A DNA stretch of 64,000 bases from Capsicum annuum (GCF_002878395.1 NC_061118.1:127926776-127990775); one strand, 5' to 3'. Counted from the stretch's first letter, positions 10,312 through 22,764 are shown. The notes: a model not told the origin generated them from the sequence alone. Numbers and translations are program-made.

Positions 10312-13271
10312 TGTAATACCCCGAAAAATCCAAATCAATATTAGAGCCATGTACTGAGCTCATGCATAGTACATCATGGTAATTTTATAGTTTTATGAGT
10401 AGGTTAGATGTATATTAAGAGTTCAAATAACTCCCAACTATCAGACGAATCAAAACATTCCTTATCGATTGAATTCTTAAGAAGGATATTGGTATAGTCA
10501 ACTTCAAATAAGTATATCTCTCATTATACATGGAATTTTTGATCTAATGACCTATCAACAGATAGATAATTGAATTAGCTTTCCAACAATATCAATTTTT
10601 CCTAAATCCGATATCGGAGCAAAGAGTTATTCCTATTTTACTCCAGAATGTCAGGCTAGAAACAGTGTGATGACATTCGTGGTAGTTTACCTTATTTGTG
10701 ATGCCCTATCACGAAGGTCGTCAGCCTCAGGCAGAAACCAGCTCCTAAGTGACGACATTCATGGTATCTTACCACACTTGTGACACCCTACCACGAAGGT
10801 CGTCAGCCTTAGGCAAAAACCAACTCCTAAGAGACGACATTCGTGGTAGCTTACCATATTTGTGATGCCCTATCACGAAGGTCATCATCCTTAGGAAGAA
10901 ACCAGCTCCTAAGTGATGAAATTCGTGGTAGCTTACCACACTTGTGATGCCCTATCACAAAGGTCATCAGGCTTAGGTAGAAACCATCACTTCCAGCTCC
11001 TGTGTGACAACATTTTTGACGGTTTGTCACATTTTTTGATGCCTTGTCACAATGTCATCAGCTAATATTTTTAGCAACTGGGAATTTATTTCATAAGGGT
11101 ATTTTGGTCTTTTCCTTCACCTTCCACGACTTATATCCCTAAAGAGGCATAATTTTTTCCATTTTTCTTCAGTTAAGCATTCTAAAAACCCTCTCTTACG
11201 CTCTCAACCACAAGATTAGGGTTTTCATCAAACTCATCTCTCAAAACTAAGATTCAAGCCTATTTCCAAGATAATTGAGAATTAAGTTTCCCAAATCCAA
11301 GAACTCTCCAGAAAATCATCAAGGTTTCCTTTCTAAGGTATGCGTAGTGTTCATCTATGGATCCAATCCATTCATAAAGCTCAAGAACTATGTTTTAAAT
11401 ATTATTTTGTAAAATTTTTGTGGTGATATGAGTATGTATATGTTGGCGATTGTTGTTTAAGTTTCAAGATGATATCTAAGAATGTTTTCATGGAATATAT
11501 GTGGTTGTGGGTTGAAAATCATGAATTTTGGGTGGTTTGATATAATGCAAGTATGAAATCCACCTATGCCTTAGAGAATGCATGTAAGGTGTTTGATAAA
11601 ATTCCTAGGATGCTAGAAATTCCTATGTACATGATTCCATGCTATCTAAATAACAAGTCTATGTTAGCTATATACTTCAATATGAATTTCCATGCTATTT
11701 ATGTATTTCATGGTGGTGTCATGAAACACGTATGATGATGGAGATATGAATTATGTATACGAAATATATCCATGGTTTCCTACCATGTTGAGATGTTGAA
11801 TAAACCCATGAAGCATGCTATCCCCTACTTATGATATGATGAATTGTGGACTCAAATCTTGTGATCAAGTTAGGACATGTGTGTCAGTTTTCTTCTATCG
11901 AGTCCTAGGGGTATTCGTACCTAAAAAACATAGTTGTGTGCCTAGATCCATGTCATGTTGTCATGATAATCTTAGTCAAGCTATAATCTATAGAACTCTG
12001 TCAGTCATGTGACTCAGGAAACCTCAGAAATCTCATGATCTCAGTTAACTCTCAAATAATAGTACTACTCTGTCAGTCAATGAAAGTCAGTTAATTTGTC
12101 CATGTACAATCAGTTGAATCATATTTAGTCTTTTAAGATGGGAGTAGAAGTTAGCACTGGGTGAACCCAATGATAGGGACTCACCTACCAATTTAGGGTG
12201 TGATTCTTAGCAGTCATCCTTGTGTTCTAGAACTACGTAGCCAGTGTAGGTTGAGACATCTTAGCCTGTCAAATTAAGGTTGATGAGGTGGATTAACCTG
12301 TCAGTTTAGGGTCCCACCATTCTCACTTTGAGTACCTGCCAGAAAAGGGTCACTCACAACTGTCCTTACCAGTGGCATGGTATTGACACCCCTCCAGTCG
12401 GGACAGAGATTGAACCCCAGCTTAGCCGTAATGGTATACATGGGGCATGTCGGTTAAACAACTATCTCCCATAGTTTCAATATCAGTCTTAGTAAATGAA
12501 CTCAAATAGTTCTTCAGATATTAGTATACTAGGACTGTTAGATACAGTCAAATTCAGTTATAGCACGAAACTCAGAGAGTTCAACCAGATTCAGGGGTGT
12601 CAGATACAGTCATCCATGTTATCAGAACTACGGTTCCATCCATGTATTAACGTAAAGATTTAGCCATTACGTACTCACGATCTTAGTTATTATATATGTA
12701 TGTTTGAACTTTTACGTTCATATCAGTCAGTCAGTAGTATTATTCATGCATGTAAACCCTTAGCATTAGCCTACCTTACTCGTATACTCAGTACTCCAGT
12801 TGTACTGACACATTTGTGCTATGGTGCTTTCTTTTTATGTTACACCATAGGTTCAGAGGCACAAGTCCCAGACTAGCAGTAGCAGTCACATTCAGTACAC
12901 AGAGTTGCAGTGAGTCCTCTTCATTCGAGGATGACATTATTTGATTTATTCATTTAATTCTTCAGTTCAGTTTTATGAAGTTAGTAGGAGACATGTTCCT
13001 TCAACTCCTTATTTCAGACAGTACTTAGAGTCTTTTAGATTTTTGCTCAGATTTAGCTTTCAGATTTAGTTTTCAGTTATTTTGGGTATTTTTCGCCCAT
13101 ATGGATGTTATATTATTTCAGTTGAACCTTATGGCCTATTATGCATGTTTTCCGAATTATTATGTCATGAATTGGAGTAACAGGTACAAATATCAGTCAT
13201 GGGTTAGCTTGTGGTCCCTCGGGGTCATAAGCATCGTGTAGCATTCCAATTCAGAAAATCGAGGCGTTACA
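10312..13271 (+). mobile_element. Solo chromovirus-type LTR, 2960 bp
   Basis: Begins TGTAATACCCCGAAAAATC and ends TCGAGGCGTTACA, the same type of extended inverted ends as the LTR at 1502-3914. The middle (CCGATATCGGAGCAAAGAGTTAT) also resembles that LTR. No internal region, primer-binding site or pol lies beside it, and 5-bp flanks GTATT/ATATT mark the insertion. It is thus a solo LTR left by LTR-LTR recombination. Its host site is intact in two sister A units, which fixes both boundaries. It contains an array of 82-bp units at 10667-11064. The short frames inside it (11553-12012) show no conserved feature. Confidence 0.92.
10667..11064 (+). repeat. Array of 82-bp units with nested inverted repeats
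   Basis: Units start at 10667, 10749, 10831, 10913 and, degenerate, about 11002. The first three periods are exactly 82 bp. Within a unit an outer stem (GACGACATTCGTG / CACGAAGGTCGTC) encloses two smaller stems (GTGGTAGCTTACCAC and GTGATGCCCTATCAC). This predicts a three-way junction in RNA or a branched cruciform in DNA. The array lies in the promoter half of the LTR. Confidence 0.88.
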
Positions 13272-13276
13272 ATATT
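13272..13276. repeat. Target duplication, right copy, of the solo LTR
   Basis: ATATT, one base different from GTATT at 10307-10311. Confidence 0.85.
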
Positions 13277-14811
13277 TTATGAGCTTAATGGAAAATATGT
13301 GAAATTGTGACGAAAGAATCCCGTGAAAAGTATTGATAATTTTGCCTTACATTCACCTAAGTTTTCTTTAATTGTTTAGGAAGAAGCAACATTTCAAAAA
13401 TGCTTTCCAAATTTCATTTGTAAGAAATAAAATGATTTTGAGAAAAATCAAAAATATAGTTTTCTTTCTGAAAAATATCAAGGATGTTTATGAGCTTTAT
13501 TTTGAGTAAAACCATTAAATTTCATTTTAGCCTCTCTCTTTACGAGGATGAGTCCTTAACTTGGAGTTACTTCTTAAGATCAAATTGCTCAAATTATTTG
13601 GGAGATTAACTTTTTGCTCTTTGAGTACGATGCCATGTATGTTAAGATATTTTGTTAATTCTTGTAAATATGTGTAGTCTAGAGCATGCCTCGGGTGTGT
13701 TCAAAGCGAAATCCTAGACAAGTGTGGTTTGGAACAACATTTTTCTTTCTTTTTAAAATAATAACCTTACTAAAACACCTAAGCCCTTTTAAAATCTTTT
13801 TTTCCTTAACCTCCTTTCATGCATTGTATGATTCAAAGTAAAAGAATATAGGTGAAAGCCTAAGTTTAGGGAGATTAATGTGATGTGCTAAGATGAGCCA
13901 AGAAAGGTGTATGTAATATGGTCAAATTATGTTCTTAAGGGACAAGAGACATACTTGATTGTAAAGTTATTTAGCCTAGCCCATAAAATGTGATGTGAAA
14001 TGAGATAAATGAGAGGGTAAGAAGAGCTTAAAGTTTGAAAGTCTCTTGAAAAATCCTAAGAAATGAAAAAAGAAGATGGTGGTTTTGAATTGTTTAGTAA
14101 ATGATATTAAGAAAAAGGGGAAATATGGGAAATGATTTGGAGAGGGATAAGGTGGATAGTTTTAAAATCTTGGGGTCGAAAGGGTAGAGAAATTGCATTG
14201 AAAGAGGTATTTTATACACTTGCTCCATTGATATTCCTTCACGTACTTTAAACCTTCAATTTGACCCGCAAGACGTTGTGATTACAAACAAGTAAAGTCT
14301 ACATTATTGAACAAAAACACAAAGGACAAGCATAGTGTTCTACTTATTTTACTTGAATTTCTTTGCGAGAGTGAGTGTGAATTCTTTCATTATTTGAACT
14401 CCTTTAGAAATTTCAATCTATTTTGTATGTATGGAGCTAACTCTTTCTTGTGAGAGCATTGATAATTTAGAGTAGGGGGTAAAATTTTACTCTCGACTTG
14501 GGTAAATAGGTGAAGTAAGTTGCATTGTGAAGATTGAGAATATTTTTGAAAATTGTATGTTTCCACTTAAGATGCGTTGTTGATTTGGAAGATTCATTTG
14601 ATACAATCTTACATCATTGTTTCATAATATGTGCTTATTAAAATTTTTTAGTTCACTTGTTGCCATGACATGTTTGGAAAGTCTTTGTAGATCTTTGTTA
14701 GCTTAGTCCTTTAGTATAGTTTTATTTTGGGTAGAATCGAGTTAAATACCCTATATTGTTGAATAATTCTTGGTTGCTTGAGGACAAACAATAGTTTAAG
14801 TTTGGGGGTTT
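13277..14811 (+). other. Family A unit 2, 3' internal region, right part
   Basis: Continues from 10311 once the solo LTR is removed. A first tract (AAGTTTAGGGAGATTAATG) precedes TGATGTGC at 13881. The second tract, AAGTTTGGGGGTTT (14798-14811), abuts the next LTR and is the likely polypurine tract. No coding sequence seen. Confidence 0.8.
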
Positions 14812-16307
14812 TGATACATCGTCAATTTAATAACTCACTAACATTTTTTAAGCCTAAATTATCATGCTTTAACATTAATTTATTGTTTCTTTCTTACTTA
14901 ATTCTCATTTGGGTAGATAAAAGTAAAACGAGAACATGAGCAGGGAAACTTGATAAAAATGAGCTAAGGAGAAGGTGAAGGAAAATAAATGTGAAAAAAA
15001 AGAAAAGGAGAAATTGCAGGCCTAGGAGTCGACCCTCAGTTACTGCGATCGAGGCCTGAGGGATAATAAGTCAAGCCGAGTGCGATCGCGATATGACTAC
15101 TGTGATCGCGGTGTCGAGATCGAGATCCAAAGATAGTGATTGTGGTACAACGAAAAAGCTTCAAGGGCAATTTTATAATATTTGGTAAACATGGAATTGG
15201 GGCTTAAATAGGGGTTTTTAGTTCATTTTTCACATCATCTTTAGTCCAACATATTATTTTATTCTTTGTTTAGAGTTTATCACTTGGAGATATGATCTTG
15301 AATTTATACTAATTTTAGTCATGAATTAATTAGAGACACTCTAAAGTGAAGGATTTACAAATCTCATTTAGGATTTATTGGAATTTAAATTGTGGTTGGC
15401 ATTCACTTTATTTTTATGAATCAAATTAATGGAGACTTTAGTATATCTTTGTTTATTATCTCCATGAGTTGTTAGTTCTTTATCTAGAGATAGTTAGAAT
15501 GGGGTGCATCTATGTTTGGGTTGTGATATATTTGTGTACATGGTAATATGTTGGTGTTGGATTTTACTATTGCTTGAGTAAATTGAATGGGAGTTATGGG
15601 TGAAAGCCCTAAATACCCAAATTATGCTTGTGAATGAAAACTCCAAGATCTTGAAAGCCTAAGCCATCCTTGAAATACGTGTTTGGGTGAAATTTGGGAA
15701 CCCTCATCATCCTTGAAATAGGGATGTGGGAACCGAGGCAATAGAAGATAATTATTCGCCTTAGTTTTCTAATTTTCACCATCTTAGAAATAAGGGTGAA
15801 TATGAGGTTGACAAGTCCTAGGGTACCTACCTAAAAATAGGGTTTCCTGATTGAGGTATTGGGTGGCTTTAATTGACACACTCATTAGGTACTCGAAGGA
15901 GTCAATGAGTGACATCTTTGAGGTTTTGATGAGGATCTAGTCTCAAGGACTTTAAAACTAGCCTACCACATCATCAACTATTAGAATTGACATTGAATTA
16001 TCATGTTCCTATGCATAAATTATCCCTATGAAATCATAATACAAAGATCCATTTTAATTGGTTATAATCAAATTATTCTTAGTCTTGAATTAGTCATTTA
16101 TAATATCAAAATTAATCATATCTTTAAAAACATTTAAAACCCCTAAATCTTTGTAACTTAAGTTTGAATTTAGTAAGTATTTTCATTTTGAACTTACCCT
16201 TTTGCCACTGACATTGTTCCTTGTGGATTCAACCCCGACTCTTATAGGGTTATTATAGTGACAATGAAGGTCTTGCACTTAAATGACATGTAAGTTGAGC
16301 ATTATCA
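14812..16307 (+). repeat. Family A LTR 3, 1496 bp
   Basis: TGATACATCG at the start and GCATTATCA at the end give a TGAT...ATCA pair. A polypurine tract lies just before it and the best-preserved primer-binding site of the family just after. It contains the GATC/CG cluster (15026-15165) and the TATA-like box near 15202. It serves as 3' LTR for unit 2 and 5' LTR for unit 3. Confidence 0.88.
15026..15165 (+). repeat. GATC/CG palindrome cluster in A LTR 3
   Basis: Contains CCTCAGTTACTGCGATCG, then GGCCTGAGGG, GTGCGATCGCGATATGAC and TGATCGCGGTGTCGAGATCG. The perfect palindrome GCGATCGC and a CCTCAG/CTGAGG pair are visible. This is the least decayed copy. Confidence 0.7.
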
Positions 16308-16311
16308 AAAA

Positions 16312-16329
16312 TGGCGCAATTGCCGGGGA
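16312..16329 (+). promoter_or_regulatory. tRNA-Asp-type primer-binding site, A unit 3
   Basis: TGGCGCAATTGCCGGGGA matches 16 of 18 bases of the tRNA-Asp 3' complement, 4 bases after the LTR end. It is the best example in the window. Confidence 0.85.
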
Positions 16330-16457
16330 ACAATTTGGCCTATTGCGTTTTTTGGAATTTTAGCATACTTTCTTGAATTCAAACTTGTAAATATTTGTTT
16401 GTGATTTTCTTTTGTTTATTATGTTATATATATTTTTATTTTTGATTAATTATTAAT

Positions 16458-17280
16458 ATGGAATCGTGGAATAAATATGAGTTTGGTGGTTGAAGATCTT
16501 ATCTCAATGATCCATGTCCATAATATGGTGGACCTCACTTTTGGAAAGATTGTAGCTATGCTCCATGGAGAGAGATATGTGCACCATCTCGATCTTATTT
16601 GGTATATGATTGTTCTTTATGTTTTGGTTGAGATGGACATTAGAGTAATTATCCAAAAGCCCCTACCTCCATTATGGTTACCTAATTTCTAGCTTTTCTT
16701 ATGATTTTAATACTTCTTATGATGAGAAAAAAGAAGAACAATGTGCCAAATAAAATAGGATTGAAACAACGCTTCAAATTATCTTGGATAGGGTGGAAAC
16801 AACTAAGGATAATATACATCTCATGCATCAGTCCGTAGGGGTATGTAACAAGGACATCAAAAGGTTAGAAGAGATGGGTAATGACGCCAATCTTTCAAAT
16901 ACCATAAGTATACCCTCTAATATAAATGAGCTTTCCATGAAACAATCCTTGATGATTTCCCAACCAACTGAACCTAATATGGTTGAAGATACCGTAATTC
17001 ATGAAATAGAACTAGTGTCAAAAGAAGAATCTAAGACAACTTCTTATGAAGACTCTAGTCGATTTTGGGTTGAGAATGTTGAGAAGTACGTAACTCCAAA
17101 ATTAGGAAGAAGACCTCACTCAAACCAATTTTCAACATCATGCTTGGTGGTTGTGATGAAAGTTGAACCACCCAAGCAAATGATGAATTTTGGAGATTAG
17201 GAGAAAAATCCCTACATTATGGAGTTTACCATTCTAAAAGGGAAAAATAAAGCCCCTCACTTGAAGCCTAATAAATGTAA
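16458..17280 (+). pseudogene. Family A ORF copy 3
   Basis: ATG at 16458 (MESWNKYEFGG). Frame 1 shows GPHFWKDCSYAP and DCSLCFG with stops replacing key residues of both knuckles. After a frame change near 16690 the helix-rich half is open from 16784 to 17198 (TTKDNIHLMHQSVGVCNKDIKR...SIPSNINELSMKQSLM...SRFWVENVEKYVTPKLGRRPHSN...MMNFGD). It is the same protein as in units 1, 2 and 4, probably Gag-like by inference. Soon after it (about 17280) the unit jumps to the 3' internal region, so the conserved post-ORF element is deleted here. Confidence 0.75.
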
Positions 17281-18370
17281 AACACCTTACTTAACCCCTT
17301 TGATCCATTTTACCCATTATTAAAATACCTCTACCTTTTTAAAATCTTTTTTTTGGGAATTAACCTCCTTTGATGCATTGAATGATTCAAAGTAATGGAA
17401 TGTAGGTGAAGATCGAAGTTTGGTGGGAGAGTAATGTGATGTGCTAAAATGATCCAAGAAAGATATATTTAAGGTGGTCAAATCTTGTTCCTAAGGGACA
17501 CGAGACATACTTGATGGTAATGTTGTTTAGACTAGCTCATAAAATATGATAAGAAATGGGGCAAACAATGGGTCTATGAGGTGCTTAAAGTTAGAAAAAC
17601 TCTTGAAAAAGACAAATAAATGAAGAAAGAAAATGGTGGCTTTGAATTATTTAGTAAATGCTAATAAAAAAATAGGAAAATATGGGAAATGATTTGAAGA
17701 AGGATAAGGTGGATAGTTAGAAAATCTTTGGGTAGAAAGGGTTGAGAAATTGTATTGAAGGAGGTATTTTAGTCACTTGAACCATAGATATTCCTTCCCG
17801 CAATTTAAACATTCATCTTGATCCACAAAACCTTGGTTATTCCAAACTAGGTAAGTCTACATTAGTTATTAAAAACATAAAGGGTAAGCCTATGGTTCTA
17901 CTCATTGTACTTGAATTTATTTGCGAGAGTGAGTGTGAATTCTTTCATTCTTTGAGCTTCTTTAGAAATTTTAATGTCTTTTGTGTATGTGGAGCTAACT
18001 TTTGCTTATAAGCGGTATCGATACTTTGAAGTAGGGGTGAAATCTAACACTCGATTTAGGTAAATGGGTGAAGTAAGTTGCATTGTTAAGATTGAGAATT
18101 TTTTTTGAATATTTTGTGTTTCCTCTTAAGATTCTTTGTTGATTTTCAAGATTCATTTGATACAAACTTACATCCTTGCTTCATAAAATGTGTTTTTTGA
18201 AAATATATGGTTCACTTGTTGCCATGACATATTTGGAAAGTCTTTGTAGAGCTTTCTTAGCTTAGTCCTTTAGTATAGTTTTATTTCGGGTGGAATTGAA
18301 TTAAATACCCTATATTGTTGAATTGTTCTTATTTTCTTTAGGACAATTAACATTTTATGTTTGGAGGTGT
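17281..18370 (+). other. Family A unit 3, 3' internal region
   Basis: Non-coding. First G-rich tract (AAGTTTGGTGGGAGAG) before TGATGTGC at 17437; second tract (ATGTTTGGAGGTG) before the LTR. Spacing between TGATGTGC and the LTR start is 934 bp, against 929 and 931 in units 1 and 2. Confidence 0.78.
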
Positions 18371-19119
18371 TCATATGTCGTCAATCTGACAACTTACTAA
18401 CACTTTTTAAGCCTAAATTATAAAGATTTTTCATTGATTTGTAGTTACTTTTGTACTTAATGCTCATTTCTATAGGTTAAAGTCAAATGAGAATATGAAC
18501 TGGGAAACTCGATAATAATGAGGTGAGAGAGTGAAAGAGAAGGAATGTGAGCAAAAAGAACAAAAGATGAAATTACAGGCCCAAAAGTCGACCCTCAGTT
18601 ACCGTGATCGCGCCTTAAGGTCGTGATCGTGATCAGTCAGCAAGTAAACTGGAATGCAATATGACTACTGCAATTGCAGTTTTGCTATAGATGGCACTCG
18701 CGGTAGAGCGGAAAAGTTTTAAGGGCATTTTTGGAATATTTGACATATGTGGAACTAGGCTTAAATAGGGGTTTTTAGTTCATTCTTCACATCATATTTT
18801 ATCTTACATATTATCCTATCCTTGGTTTAAGGTTTATCATGTGGTGCTTGGAGGTTGAAATTATACCAATTTGTGGCAAGAATTAATTCGAGAAACTCCA
18901 AAGTGAAGAATTGACAAACTCCATTGAGGATACATTGGAATTTAAAGTGTGGTTTGCATTCTTCTTATTTTTCACGAATCAAATTGATGGAGAATTTGTT
19001 ATATTTTAATTTATTATCTCTATGAGTCGCTAGTTCTTCCTCTTGGGATTATGTTTGAATAGGGTGTATTTACATGTGGATTATGATTGATTTGTGTATA
19101 TGCTAATGTGTTCGTGTTG
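18371..19119 (+). repeat. Family A LTR 4, 3'-truncated
   Basis: Begins TCATATGTCGTCAATC after the polypurine tract (TG mutated to TC) and follows LTR 3 until about 19119. There it jumps to leader sequence just upstream of the next ORF. The U5 end and primer-binding site are lost. The GATC/CG cluster lies at 18588-18712. Confidence 0.8.
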
Positions 19120-19225
19120 GTTTGATATTTTTGCATACTTTCTTGAATTCAAACTTGTAAATATTTGTTTATGATTTTTTTATTTATTGTGTTAGATAGA
19201 TTTTTATTTTTGATTAATTATTACT

Positions 19226-20100
19226 ATGGGATTGTGGAATAAGTATGAGTTTGTTGGTCTAAGATCTTATCTCGATGATCCATGTCCATATTATGGTAGA
19301 TCCCATTTTTGGCAAGATTGTAGATATGCTCCACTAAGAGAGATGTGTGCGCCATCTCGATCTTATAGGTAGCATGATTTTTCTTTATATGGTTGACGAG
19401 ATAGACATTGGAGTAATTTTCCAAATGGCCCCTACCCCCATTATGCTAACCCAATTGCTAGTTCTTTTAGAATTTTGATATGTCTTATGAAGAGAAAAGG
19501 AAAGAATAATGTGCCAAAGAATATAGAATTGAAGAAAAACTTCAACTATCTTTGATATAGTGGACACAACGGGGGATAACATACATCTCCTCTATCAATC
19601 TATGGGGGCATTTAACAAGGAAATCAAAACGTTGGAAGAGATAGGGGATGAATCAAATCTTTCAAATACCATGAGTATAACCTCTCTTCTAAATAACCTT
19701 TCCATGAAACAATCCTTGATGATTTCCCAACCAACTAAACCTAATATGGTTAAAGATACCACAATTCAAGAAATGGAACAAGAGTCAAAAGAAGAAGAAA
19801 AGAAATCTTCTTATGAAGACTCAAGTGCATTTCGAGTTGAGAATTCCAAAAAGGATGTGACTCTGGAATTATAAAGACGACCTCACTTAAATCACTTTTC
19901 AACATCATGCTTTGTGGATGTGATGAAAGTCGAACCACAAAAGCAAATGATGAATTTTGAGGATGAGGTGGAAAATCCCTATAATTTGTAGTTTGTCATT
20001 CAGAAAACGAATATTAAAGCCCCTCACTTGAAGTCCAATCAATACAAGACTCGGTGTGTAACAAGTGATTTTTTAATGCTCTTACCAATACCCAATGAGT
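19226..20100 (+). pseudogene. Family A ORF copy 4
   Basis: ATG at 19226 (MGLWNKYEFVGLRSYLDDPC). The knuckle region GRSHFWQDCRYAP and MCAPSRSY are readable, with stops near 19370 and 19394. After frame changes the helix-rich half is open (TGDNIHLLYQSMGAFNKEIK...NLSMKQSLMISQP...SSYEDSSAFRVEN). The C-terminal part continues to about 20100 (KVEPQKQMMNFEDE; RCVTSDFLMLLPIPNES). This is the only unit besides unit 2 in which the ORF end and the downstream conserved element are both present. Confidence 0.75.
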
Positions 20101-20275
20101 CTAAATGAAAGTTTGATATGAAGTTGGGTAAAAGGTTTAAATCTTTGATGTGGTGAGATAAAAAATATTTCATTGTGTCCCAACCTTTTTCTAAAGTACC
20201 TGGAAGATGTATTGATCTAAAGTTGGGCCGCTAATTGAATTCTTATAAATGGAGACATAAATGATAGGCAAAATA

Positions 20276-20324
20276 TGTCGTGCTGCAACTTTAACTAAGG
20301 CGATTCTGGGGAGGCAACCCAAGG
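20276..20324 (+). other. Conserved post-ORF element, A unit 4
   Basis: GTCGTGCTGCAACTTTAACT, then AAGGCGATTCTGGGGAGG and CAACCCAAGG. One of six occurrences in three families (see 9441). Confidence 0.75.
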
Positions 20325-22764
20325 AGTCTTTCTTGATATATTCTAATGCTTTTGGTTCAATTTTAATCTTGTTTTTGGTTGTTTGTAGGTTATATCACAA
20401 GTTGGAATTGGTACCTCAAGAATGAAATCCCAGATAAGTATATTGAACTTTCAATTTATCACTTTTCGCTCTTAAGTAAGCTCACAAGATTTGATCTTTA
20501 AATTAAAAATGGTGATCACATCTCATGATTTCTTTTGGTTTGAATTTAATTCGTTTGAGCTTAATTTGGTAGAATGTGGTTTTTGGATGAAGATGTTTGA
20601 ATGTGTGCCTTGTCTCAAATGATAAATTATAAAATTTTTGTTTCTATACACTTGTTCACACCATGTGTTTGATGAAACACACACTTAAGGTTTGTTTGCT
20701 TAATTGAGTAGTGGATGATTTATTTGGGTTAGTATGATTAAAAGTGATGTAGTTGGTCATGAATTGGTGCATTAGGCTTGTTCACAGATGTAGTCATTTT
20801 ATCTATTCAAGTTCTTACTTTTCATGCACACCACATGTTTGTTAAAATGTCAATAAGAGAGAAATGCCTTATATGCTTGTAAAGGTTAATGTGAAATTTC
20901 TTGGGGCATTGTGTGATCATTTTTTGAGTATAGTTTTGAGTCCAATTGGTCTTAAATATGGGATAACCGATGGTTTATTAGTGAAGTTGTTCATTAATGT
21001 AGAGTCCATGGTGTGATCGATTAGTGTTCGGGTGAAGTCTAAGTAACCCGAGAGACATGAATTCTTGGCTTGTCCTATGATAGATTGGGTGACACCATAG
21101 ATAAGGGTATAGGGTTGTTTCTATTCCTATTATTGCCATGAGTGTTTTAAGAGCTAAATGGATGATATGTGAAATTTTGAGTAAGGAATCCAATGCAATA
21201 TAATGATAATATTGCCTTGCATTCACCTAAGTTTTTCTTCAATTGTTTTGGAAGACGGAAAAGTTAAAAAATGCTTTCCAAATGTCATTGTCAAGAAATA
21301 AAATGATTTTGAAAAAACCAAAAACATCGTTTTCTTTGTGAAAAAGTTCAAGGATGTTTTTAAGCATTCTTTTAAGTAAGACCATTAAATTCTATTTTTG
21401 GCTCTCTTTTTACAAGGATGAGTCCTTGACTCGGAGTTACTTATTAAGCTAAAATTGCTCAAATTGTTTGGGAGATTAACTTTTTGCTCTTTGAGTATGA
21501 TGCCATGTATGGTGAGACTTTTTAATAATTTTGTACATATGTGTAGTCTTGAACTTACCTGGAGTGTGATCAAAACAAAATCCTAGACAAGCGTGGTTTG
21601 GAGAATGACCCGAAGCCATTTTTGACCCTGCACATAGCCAAAATTTCTCCTTAACATTTTTCCCTAGTTAACCCCTTTGAGACTTTTTGTCCTTTTTTCT
21701 TTCTTTTTGAAATAATAACCTTGCTAAAACATATAATCCATTTATAAAATCTTCTTTTTGGCACTTAACCTCCTTTGATGCATTGCATGATTCAATCATG
21801 GAATGTAGAAGAAAGACTAAGTTTGGGGGTATTAGTGTGATGTGTGAAGAAGAGCTAGGAAAGGTGAAAGTAAGGAGGACAAATCATGTGCTAAAGGAAT
21901 AAGAGACATAATTGATGGTAAAGTTGTTTTATCCTAGCCCATAAAATGTGATAAGAAATGAGGCAAATGAGGGGGCTAAAATACACTTAAAGTTAGAAAG
22001 TCTCTTGAAAAAGCCAAAGAAATGAATAAATAAAATGGTGGATTTGAATTTTCTTATAAATTATAATTAAAAAAATAGCGAAATATGGGAAATTATTTGA
22101 AGGAGGATAAGGTGGATAGTTTTACAATGTTGAGGTAGAAAGGGTTGACAAATTGCATTGAATGAGGTATTTTAGTCACTAGAAGAATAAATATTACTTC
22201 ACGTAGTTTAAACCTTGATCTTGACCCACAAGACCTTCGTGATTCCAAACTAGGTAAGTCTAAATTAGTGGCAAAAAATGCAAAGAGCAAGTCTATGGTT
22301 CTACTCATTGTATTTGAATTTCTTTGCAAGAGTGCGTGTGAATTCTTTCATTATTTGAGCTCCTTTACAATTTTAAATGCCTTTTATATGTGTGGATCTA
22401 ACTCTTTCTTGTGAGAGGCATTGATACTTTGGAGTAGGGGGTGAAATCTTACTCTCGATTTGGGTAAATGGGTGAAGTAAGTTTCATTGTGAAGATTGAG
22501 AAATTTTTTGAAGATTTTGTGTTTCCTCCTAAGATGCTTTGTTTATTTGGAAGATTCATTTGATACAAACATACCTCCTTGCTTCATAATATGTTCTTAT
22601 TGAAAAATTTTGGTTCACTTATTGTCATGAAATGTTTAGAAAGTCTTTGTAGAGCTTTCTTATCTTTGTCCTTTAGTTTAGTTTTCTTTTAGGTAGAATT
22701 GAGTTAAATACCCTATCTTGTTGATTTGTTATTGGTTGCTTGAGTACAAGAAATATTTTAAGTT
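20325..22764 (+). other. Family A unit 4, 3' internal region
   Basis: Longest uninterrupted copy of this region. It includes an intact version of the site occupied by the solo LTR (GAGTGTTTTAAGAGC near 21139), the first G-rich tract before TGATGTGTG at 21838, and a final AAGTTTGGGGATG near 22757. The A LTR that should follow is missing and a B LTR begins instead. Scattered minus-strand frames (20978-22329) have no support. Confidence 0.75.

Larger units (their letters stand above)
3915..22764 (+). mobile_element. Family A: head-to-tail array of non-autonomous LTR retrotransposons
   Basis: The order repeats as LTR, primer-binding site, zinc-knuckle ORF, 3' internal region, polypurine tract, next LTR. 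LTRs or remnants lie at 4625-4728, 6720-8235, 14812-16307 and 18371-19119. Each stands between two internal regions, so neighbours share one LTR. This pattern is produced by unequal or intra-element recombination, not by separate insertions. I see no reverse transcriptase, RNase H or integrase in any unit. The family would need enzymes supplied in trans. A solo LTR of a different family (10312-13271) splits unit 2. Confidence 0.85.

Noticed and set aside
10667..11064. CRISPR-like array
   Set aside because: Units are contiguous 82-bp tandem repeats without unique spacers, inside a plant LTR.
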